NCBI GenBank assembly: GCA_020726505.1
Contig: JAHLEZ010000011.1
Coordinates: 992,001-1,056,000, forward strand
Origin: Leptodontidium sp. MPI-SDFR-AT-0119
Taxonomy: Eukaryota > Ascomycota > Leotiomycetes > Helotiales > Leptodontidiaceae
Direction of reading: 5' to 3'
Length of the DNA: 64,000 nucleotides
Shown: one piece after another, positions 56,453 through 64,000 of the stretch
Numbering within the stretch: position 1 is the stretch's first letter
Layout: each line of letters starts with the position of its first letter
Position numbers and translations under genes: made by a program
The notes under the pieces: generated by a model
The model's input: only the letters and a program-made list of their open reading frames with translations
What the model was told of the DNA's origin: nothing
Database searches by the model: none

Positions 56453-58444
56453 TTAACAATTCCCAACTTTCTTCGAACTCACATCCTCTTTGAACTGCTC
56501 GTCTTTCCCTGGCTGATCTAAAGAATACTCCTCTGTGAAGAACGTCGCTGCAAGTCCCAACATTGACACTGCACACATCGTACCCCATATAACCTTCAAA
56601 GCATCTGCATATACCTGTTTGGTATCAATCTTTAGTTGTCCATCAGGCATCATTTTGATAATATGAGCCAATTCCGCTGCGTTCTGGGAGTATTCTTGGG
56701 CATGTGGTGCTAGCAGGGGACGGGAGAGAGCTATGGTCTTCAAAGAGTTCTGAAAGATGGTGCCACTTATAGCAACGCCGACTGCCTAGGATTATCGAGT
56801 CAGTTCAATGTAGTAGATTCAATATAAATAGAAAGTAGACGTAGATTAGTGTTCTGAAGAGACCACGGACATACCGTTCCTAGGGCACGCAGGAAGCAAA
56901 ACATCGCGATTGCGAATCCCATGTCCTCTCCTGAATTCCAAGCTGAAGCTTGAATCGCAAAAGCCATTCCTGAAAACAGAAGTCCAATACCAATTCCTCC
57001 CACAAGGTTTAGCAAAATGCAGCTGAGATTCGAGGTCTCTGGACCGAGCAAGCACAATAGTCCAGTGCCAATGGTTGTCAGTAGCCATCCCGTCCACACC
57101 CCGAATTGGTAACGACCTGTCCGGGATACGATCAAGCCCATGATGAGAGACGCTGGCGCAACGGTGAAAGTTTCGGGGAAAACTGCTATACCAGCCTGTG
57201 TTGGGGTGAAACCTTTGACGGCTTCGTAGTAGAGGGGAAGGTAGAATATCAACGTCCAGAGGATCACACCGTGGAGAAATGTGGAGAGATATGTGATTGC
57301 AGCCGTGCGGTTGTTGAACATACTCAGATGTATGAAAGGATTCGAGGCGTAGAACTTCTCATAAAGGAGGAATACAGCAAGTCCACATGAGCTGAGGGAA
57401 AGCGGTACGACAACTTTCCAACTTCGCCACGGGTACAAAATACCACCCTGTTGATGTCAGTCGCTCCATGTTCGACATTTAATGCTTGGGTCATCACTTA
57501 CCCAGGTGATGGGAATAAGAAAGCCCGTGATAGAACAAATGAAAAGTACAGACCCTACCCAATCCACACGCTTCAACTGCGGAGCCAAAGGGGCGTATGC
57601 AAATGGCAACTTTATCAGCACCGGAACGGTGGCGAGCGCAATTCCACAAAGCGGCAGATTGATCCAGAAGATGAACCTCCAAGATACCTTCTCAGCTAAA
57701 GACCCTCCAACAACAGGCCCAACACTAGTTCCTATAGCGACAGCTGCACCAATGAAGCTGAACCATTTCCCACGACTGCGTAAAGGCACAAGATCAGTGA
57801 CGATGATCTCGGTCAGCGTGGTGATCCCGCCAGCACCTATTCCCTGAATACAGCGGCCCAGCAGTAGAATCGTTACATCCTGTGCGAGGCCACAAATTAT
57901 TGCGCCTGCTGTGAAGAATATTAGTGCTGTGAGGAGGAGGGGCTTTCTGCCGAATATTGAAGAGAATGTAGCATAGCTGGGCTGGAAGACCGTAGCGGCG
58001 AGTCGGAATGAAGTCCCAGTCCAGAAGGCGGCGATGGTGGAGCTGTTGAGGGATGAGGTGATGGCCTCAATGAATCGTTAGATTCAGTGTTTCGTTTTGT
58101 GCGTGGAGACTTACAGGAAGCGCAGGACTAATTGATGTCGCATCTAATGAAGCGGCGAGTCCCACAATAGAGAGGATGCTAAATGACAGGTAGAGTTGCC
58201 ATCCGGGCTTGAATGAGCTCAGGGACGGAGTGGAACAGAGAGGTCTCGTAGAACTAAAGGAAGTCCTTTCGCTAATATTTGTTTGACCATCGAGTGTTGA
58301 ACTACTGTCATTCCAGGTTGTTCTCTTCAAGTCAGAGATGTGGGGAGTAAGGGGCACATTTGGATAGTAGCGGGCAAGGACTTGCGCATCTCCTTTTCGG
58401 GTGATAGCTTTTTGGCTCATGGCTGAATTTCTTGGTTGGTCCAT
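56453..58444 (-). CDS. MFS transporter, DHA2-type (14 TM) multidrug family
   Basis: Exons 58115-58444, 57502-58065, 56875-57447 and 56453-56785 (introns 49, 54, 89 nt) give 599 aa. The start MDQPRNSAMS is the first sensible ATG. After a ~75-residue cytoplasmic N-terminus, about 14 hydrophobic helices follow. Diagnostic motifs are SLDATSISPALP in helix 1 (motif D1-like, crossing intron 1), FGRKPLLL (motif A), LGRCIQGIGAGG (motif B) and GPVVGGSLAEKVSWRFIFWINLP (motif C, the antiporter motif). These place it in the drug:H+ antiporter family with 14 spanners, exporting hydrophobic compounds or toxins across the plasma membrane. It is divergently arranged with a P450 (939 bp apart). Substrate unknown. 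Confidence 0.93.
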
Positions 58445-59383
58445 GTTCAAGTCTGAGATTGAGGTTGAGGTGGAGGTGGAAGTGGGGGGAAGTGGAAGAC
58501 CATTGGTTTGTTTATCATTCAACGGCTGCCCGTCGCTTAAGTGAGAAACTACCCTTTGTATACTTCTGATTTCTATTTCTGCCCCTAAGAAAATTCGCCA
58601 GGGTCTATTTATAAAATTGCTTCGCCGAAAACAAAGGCGCAAGTGTTGGTAGATATCAGAATAAATTTTCAATATATTTCCCTTACCACTCCAGTTCTTT
58701 ATCGCGCGGTTCGGTCTCGACCCTCAGAAATCCTACATTATGCACAAACGCACTCGGATTTTCTCCAAAGAATTCAGGGAGTGTGCACGAATCCCTTCGC
58801 CAGGTTCTTATCCTGGACGTTGGCACTCCGCCCCTCTGGAAACCCTGTAAGCGAGGCCCCTGAGATGACCTCAAATTGAGCGAAGGCATCTGAAGTATCC
58901 ATCTTACAGCAATTGAGGGGTTGCATCACCTGGATTTTTCTGTGCCGCACTGCGGTAGATGTGCAAGATACTGGATCAATCAGCCTCATTTGTTTTTTGG
59001 TGGGTGTCTGCCTCGCCTCCGCCTCGCTAGACCTCGCCGTGGCTTGTTTATTGTTGTTGGAGCCGCTCCCCTGTTGAAATGGGGCGCTGCCCGGCCTGTT
59101 GGTGGTCGTGCAGTGTCGACCACCAGAATTCGTCCAAAAATATTGCATTATGTTATGGATGGGACAAAATAGAAAGGCCTTGGAGAGTTATGTTGCAATT
59201 TATATTTAGCAAACAGGAACATGAGATACGCGCTCAGGTTCTCTTGGAAGAGGAGGGGGAGGGACAGAGGACAGGCATACGGGTATCATGGAGAATAATA
59301 AAGAGTGGTGGAATACCCTTCCATAATGATAATAACTACTATCAACATCGAAAACAGGCACGAACACACGAACAATTGAAACT
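58445..59383. promoter_or_regulatory. Shared divergent region between MFS transporter and P450
   Basis: Both genes are read outwards from this 0.94 kb region, so it must contain both promoters and could co-regulate them. The short overlapping frames here (such as 58774-59148) lack motifs. No specific operator was identified. Confidence 0.5.
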
Positions 59384-61366
59384 ATGAATTCTTCTCAAAT
59401 GACCATGCAAATCCTCGAATGGCACGAGGTACTTCAACCGCCGCCACCGACCATCTCGAACGGCTTGGTCTCATCTCTAGCAGGATATGCGTTACTCATT
59501 CTTGGAATCGCACTGGGTAGATCGTACATCCAGCGTTATTTCAATCATCGAGTAAGTCACCAACACAATCCGCAACACAGCACGGCCGCCCCTTCAGGCT
59601 CGTTTACATTCGCTAACGGTCATGGTGCCTCACAGAAAGAATACTCAATCGGCAAACAAAAACATTGCGAACTTCCATATATGCTAGAATCAAGCTGGCC
59701 GCTAGGTCTCGATCTCATATCAAAGATTGTCTCAGCCGCCAAAGAAAAGCGTGTGTGCAAGTTCTTCTGCAGTATGGTCGATGAAGCAGGCGATACGTTT
59801 GCTTGGTTTGCCCTTGGCTTGCGATGCTGGGCAACTACGAATCCAGAGAATGTTGAAGCTATACTGTCGACATTCGCCGATGGTTTGCTTTTCCCACTGT
59901 ATAAAAAGAAGTAGATTTCGCTAATACTTCAAAATAGACTTTGGACATGAAGTTCGCCGTGCAGTTGTGGGATCTCTGATAGGAGACGGCATATTTACCC
60001 AAGATGGCGCTTCGTGGAAACATTCGCGAGCACTTCTCCGACCGCAGCTTTCCAAAAAGCGATACAACGACCTCAATATCTTCAAAGCACATGTCGATAA
60101 CATGATGAAGTGTCTCCCTGCGAACGGTGGCAAGGTTGACTTGCAGCCCCTTTTCTTTCGCTTAACAATGGATGCATCGACGGCATTCCTCTTCGGCAAA
60201 TCAGTCAATAGCTTGGACCCAGACCAAGCCGAAGACGCGGAAATTTTCACCGAGGCGTTCCAGTTCGCTCAGGAGTATGTCAAGAAGAGATATCAGCTAG
60301 GTGGTATGTGCTGGCTTATGAATAGCAAGAAATACCAGGCGGCGTGCCGGACGGTGCATGACTTCGTTGACAATATGTCTTCGAAAGCGATCGAGACTCG
60401 GAAGGCCAGGATCGATCCATCTAACGAGACGGAAACGACTAATTTACTTGATAGTCTGGTGTGTGAGACTCAAGACCAGGTGGAGCTGAGGAGTCATGTT
60501 CTGCATTTGCTGTTGGCTGGGAGAGATACCACTGCCACTCTCTTATCCTGGACGATGTGAGTTCTTCTCAATACTTTTTGAGTTTTGCAACACACATGAG
60601 CGACGAAACTGATTTATACCAGGAGGCTACTGGCTACTAACCCTAACGTGCTCCAACGCGTGAGGGAAGAAATCTCCTCCACCTTTGGAGAAGATGAGGA
60701 AATTACGTACGAAGGGCTTCGAAAGCTAACCTACCTCTCCTGTGTTCTTAAGGAAGGTTAGTGACAGTACACAGAGCCATCACTCTCACCCACTAGTCCC
60801 AAGTCAATAAATCACCTGCTAATATGACTTTTCTCCCCTTCCAGTCCTCCGCCTCTACCCCTCCGTACCAATCAACTCCCGCACCGCCCTACGAACTGTA
60901 ATCCTCCCACGAGGAGGTGGAGTAGATAAAAAACACCCAGTAATGATACGCAAAGGCGAGGACGTCGCCTACTGCACCTACGCCATGCATCGCCGTAAAG
61001 ACATCTACGGTGACGACGCTGACCTCTTCAGACCTGAGCGGTGGGAGAACGAACAGCTGCGAAAGGTGGAGAATTCTTACGCTTATATTCCTTTCCATGC
61101 TGGGCCGAGGATATGTCCTGGACGTGAGTGTTTAATCCCCCCCTTTGAGAGACTAAAACGGAACTGAACTGATGCCAAAAACAGAAGACTTTGCGCTTAC
61201 GGAGACATTGTATACGATTGTGCGGCTTGTGCAAAGGTTTGATGGGTTGCAGTATGCAGGGACAGAGGAGCTACTGCAGCTAGGTGAGGAGAAGCAGAAT
61301 TTGGGCTTGGTGCTTGTGAGTGCGGATGGCTGCTGGGTGGATTTGAAAAGTGCTGATGCATCTTGA
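59384..61366 (+). CDS. Cytochrome P450, CYP52-like clan
   Basis: Five exons (59384-59882, 59938-60556, 60623-60756, 60845-61123, 61185-61366; introns 55-88 nt) give 570 aa. A membrane anchor lies near residues 26-47 (LVSSLAGYALLILGIALG). Motifs are DFGHEVRR and SLIGDGIFTQDGASWKHSRALLRP, the I-helix AGRDTT (about 360), KEVLRLYP with E-x-x-R (about 416-419), FRPERWE, and the heme loop FHAGPRICPGQ with the Cys ligand (about 508). GDGIFxxDGxxWKHSRxLLRP and CxGQxFALTE are typical of the alkane/fatty-acid hydroxylase group (CYP52, CYP539, CYP584). It should oxidise long-chain hydrocarbons or acids at the ER. The first donor (gtttgc) is unusual but the only one restoring ADDFGHEVRR. The N-terminus is longer than in typical CYP52 members. 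Confidence 0.92.
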
Positions 61367-64000
61367 TTTGTTTTTGATTTGATCTGTCTACTTTAGTTCA
61401 TGGGTATAGGAAAATATTATTCATTGGAGATCTTAGGCGAATGTCTACAACAATAAAAATGGACATGTGGATTTGGTTTTCTAGCTTATGGTAAGCTGTA
61501 TGAAGTAGCCAACAAGAACTAGAAACTTCGCTTATTATTGGAAAGAGAACGCGTTAGGGACATTCAGACTAACGCCAAACGATAGAAGTATGATTGCAGG
61601 CAAAGACTTGAATTACAAGTCAAAACAAATCAAAAGGTGCCAAAAAAGTCGACCAGAGGAAGTCGACCGCTTCTCCGAAGAAACCCACAAAATTCACCAA
61701 CCCCATTACGGCATCTCGTTCGTCAGCACCGGCAACAAAGTCCAGTCCACAGATACCCGGCCCCGGTTACTTCAGCTATTGCCACGCAATGCGGATGATT
61801 CCTCATCACAGTCTGTACGTACGTACTGTACCTCCGTACTCAATTCGCCTCCCCGCGATCCGACAACCGAGCATGAGCCCGAAAAGAGTAAACACTCCGT
61901 CCCCGTAGAACCCCCCATTTCGCATATTTCAAATCAAATGCAGAGCACACAGAAATGTAATTGACGCCCTTGGGAGACCTTCTAATCTGTAGGTCGTTAG
62001 ACGGCACAGCTGGTTCTCTCTTTCTCTCCCCCTCTCTTTATCTTACCTTGGCAGCATAATTACCATACTCTGCTCTTCTGTACCTCGGAACTGTAAGCCG
62101 TGCGACCGCAGCTACATACAGATCTCACCTCCTCGGTCTTAGCAATCCGTCTAGGCAGGGACGGCAAACAGTGCTGTATATTTTCCCTGACGAGCAGGTA
62201 GAGAATGACAAAGAACCTTTTAAAAGCGTAACTTGCTAGGAGGGTGTTTGTCAGGAAAAGAGAGAAAGACGGAGGGAGGACTGCGGGTATGGAGGTATTT
62301 TTGGACCCCATTATTCTCACCTCACATCATCATCGTCGCTCACTCGCTTGCTTCTCAGATGGACCGAAGCCGAGTCGACCAACCATCCACACCACATCTC
62401 TGCCTGAACTGTGCAGCCACGCAAGCGAGGGGAGGGAGGGGAGTCACAATGTAATCTATCCGAATCATGGAGGGGAGTAGAATGGATTACCCTACTTAGG
62501 AAACGCGATGCAAAGCCACAGGTTAAGCGCCCGGACTCGCGATTGTCGCGTGGGATCTCGTCAGCTTGTGTGGTGTGGTGTGTGTGATGTTGTGTTCAAT
62601 TCGTTCGTCTGTGCCTACCGCCTGTAAACATGTTATCTACCCGAGACACATACACTATCTATCTCATCTCATCTTTATCGCATTCTGTGTGACGATCATC
62701 GGAATTGCCATAGTTTGGGGGGTGGCATTTTCAAGTACCGGCGTTTAGCTTTGTTGAAGGAAGAAGCTGAGCGAGTGTCTAGCTGGCTGGCCCCCAATTC
62801 GGTGAGTTAGTGGCCGTGGTGGGTATTTTTATGGCAACGATAATTAATAAGGGGGAGGGAGGAAGAAGTCAGAGATTTGTGTATTTTTGATTGATTGGGA
62901 AATAAGAGAGGAGCTCAGAGGAAGGAATCGAAGAGGCTTGAGTCTCCGCGTTTGCAATAAGGGTATTACACCCCATCGTTCGTCGGCTCGTATCTCCACC
63001 CATTCCTTCGATGTCCCTGCCTCCGCCTCAATTGTTTCTCGTCTCAGGTAGATGGAGATACAGATTTCGAGTGCGGATATACTATTGATAGAGAGGTCTT
63101 TTTGCCACCGAGTACAGCGTTGATATTGATTTCGAGAGAGGCTGATGAGGATGTTGAATTAGATCCTACTGAAGATTGGATTCGGGTTCGGCTAGTTTCG
63201 TGCCTGCAAGAGAGGCATTATCTCCGTGGTTTAGACTTACCTACCTGCCTAGATCTGGACTGGTATGCTAAACAGGAGTAGGTATCGAGTATCGTGACTC
63301 TAGACCGGCTCGTAAACCAACTACATAATTTCTTTTCCATTCCTCCTCTAAACACAGAAGGACCGAAATCAAGAGAATCTGCCTACCCATAAACAGCACC
63401 TGCCGTGCTCGCCTCGCTTCGTCCTCTGCATCCCCTATCAAACCCAAAATCGCATACAAACAGTACAAGTGTACACACAACACTGCATTGCATCCGAAAC
63501 TTATACCAAAGAAGGCATTCATCCATCTCCATTTCCATTCCATCCCCACGTAGTCAAAGTGCAAACCCGCGAACCCGCATCGCATGCGCATATTCGCACC
63601 AAACAGGCGACCGACCACAATCCCTGTTTCCACAGAACAGGGGGCCCGCCCGCCCCACCCCTTCTCCCTTCCAAGATTCTAGCGTACCCGACCCTCCGCT
63701 CCGACTGGAGATCTGACCCTAAAAATAACTCCCGCGTGTGCAGCCCAGTGCCCACTAACAGTAGCGCAAGGCTGCCTTTTAATTCTGTACTGTACTGAGT
63801 ATCTATGTATGGGGATTTGGATTTGAAGAGTGCTGATTGATCAGGAAATGATACTTAGTTTGATAGACATAGGAAGGGGGTTTGGGGATTTGGAATTTCC
63901 TTGAGAGACCGCTGTTTGTGGGTCATAGTCTTGTCTCTGGTGACTTCATCCATGTAGGTACATACCTGGGTACATGTGGCGAGATATTTGGCCGTGGGGT
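61367..64000. other. Gene-free right end
   Basis: I find no supported gene or element in the last 2.6 kb. Frames at 61590-61964 and around 63268-63798 overlap on both strands and have low-information composition. The region is rich in short simple runs. Confidence 0.5.

Noticed and set aside
1..64000. CRISPR array or bacterial-type operon
   Set aside because: Spliced eukaryotic genes throughout; no regularly spaced short repeats with unique spacers were seen.

Overview
The window is nuclear DNA from a filamentous ascomycete (Pezizomycotina; the gene complement would suit a Leotiomycete or a relative, but that is inference). The evidence is short GT-AG introns (mostly 48-115 nt), typical fungal families (GH31, DUF3405, DUF6594, HET-NACHT-ankyrin, CYP52-type P450, DHA2 MFS), and transposons decayed by C-to-T/G-to-A changes of the kind made by RIP. 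I rebuilt the gene models by hand from splice sites and reading phase; every multi-exon model below keeps phase across its junctions.

Left conserved block (1-18 kb): the 5' part of a secreted GH31 alpha-glucosidase (-), a divergent vacuolar Ca2+/H+ exchanger-like protein (+), a short HET-C-terminal-like ORF (-), a six-exon DUF3405 type II membrane protein (-), a membrane-anchored type-B carboxylesterase (+), a DHX35-like DEAH RNA helicase with a GC-AG intron (-), and a single-pass membrane protein with a long proline-rich tail (+).

Accessory block (18.8-36.4 kb): a broken aminoglycoside-phosphotransferase-fold kinase gene; a HET-NACHT-ankyrin gene lying inside a 3.7 kb unit bounded by 25-bp terminal inverted repeats (TIRs) and TA dinucleotides; a Tc1/mariner copy with stop codons abutting that unit; a small TA-flanked MITE; and a Mutator-like element (MULE; 9-bp target duplication) into which a 6.6 kb Ty3/gypsy chromovirus (302-bp LTRs, 5-bp target duplication) has inserted. 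A decayed gene fragment follows the MULE.

Middle block (37.9-43.1 kb): a retropepsin-like protein with one DTG motif (-), a four-exon DUF6594 membrane protein (+), and a second protein with the same fold signature but DTA in place of DTG (+).

Right block (43-64 kb) is gene-poor. It holds a HET C-terminal remnant, a Ser/Thr-rich single-pass sensor-like protein behind a long pyrimidine-rich leader, a probable MITE, a GH18 chitinase with an N-terminal Ser/Thr-rich region, and a DHA2-type MFS transporter divergent from a CYP52-type P450. The last two share a 0.94 kb intergenic region and may act together on hydrophobic compounds. I found no tRNA, rRNA or CRISPR array.
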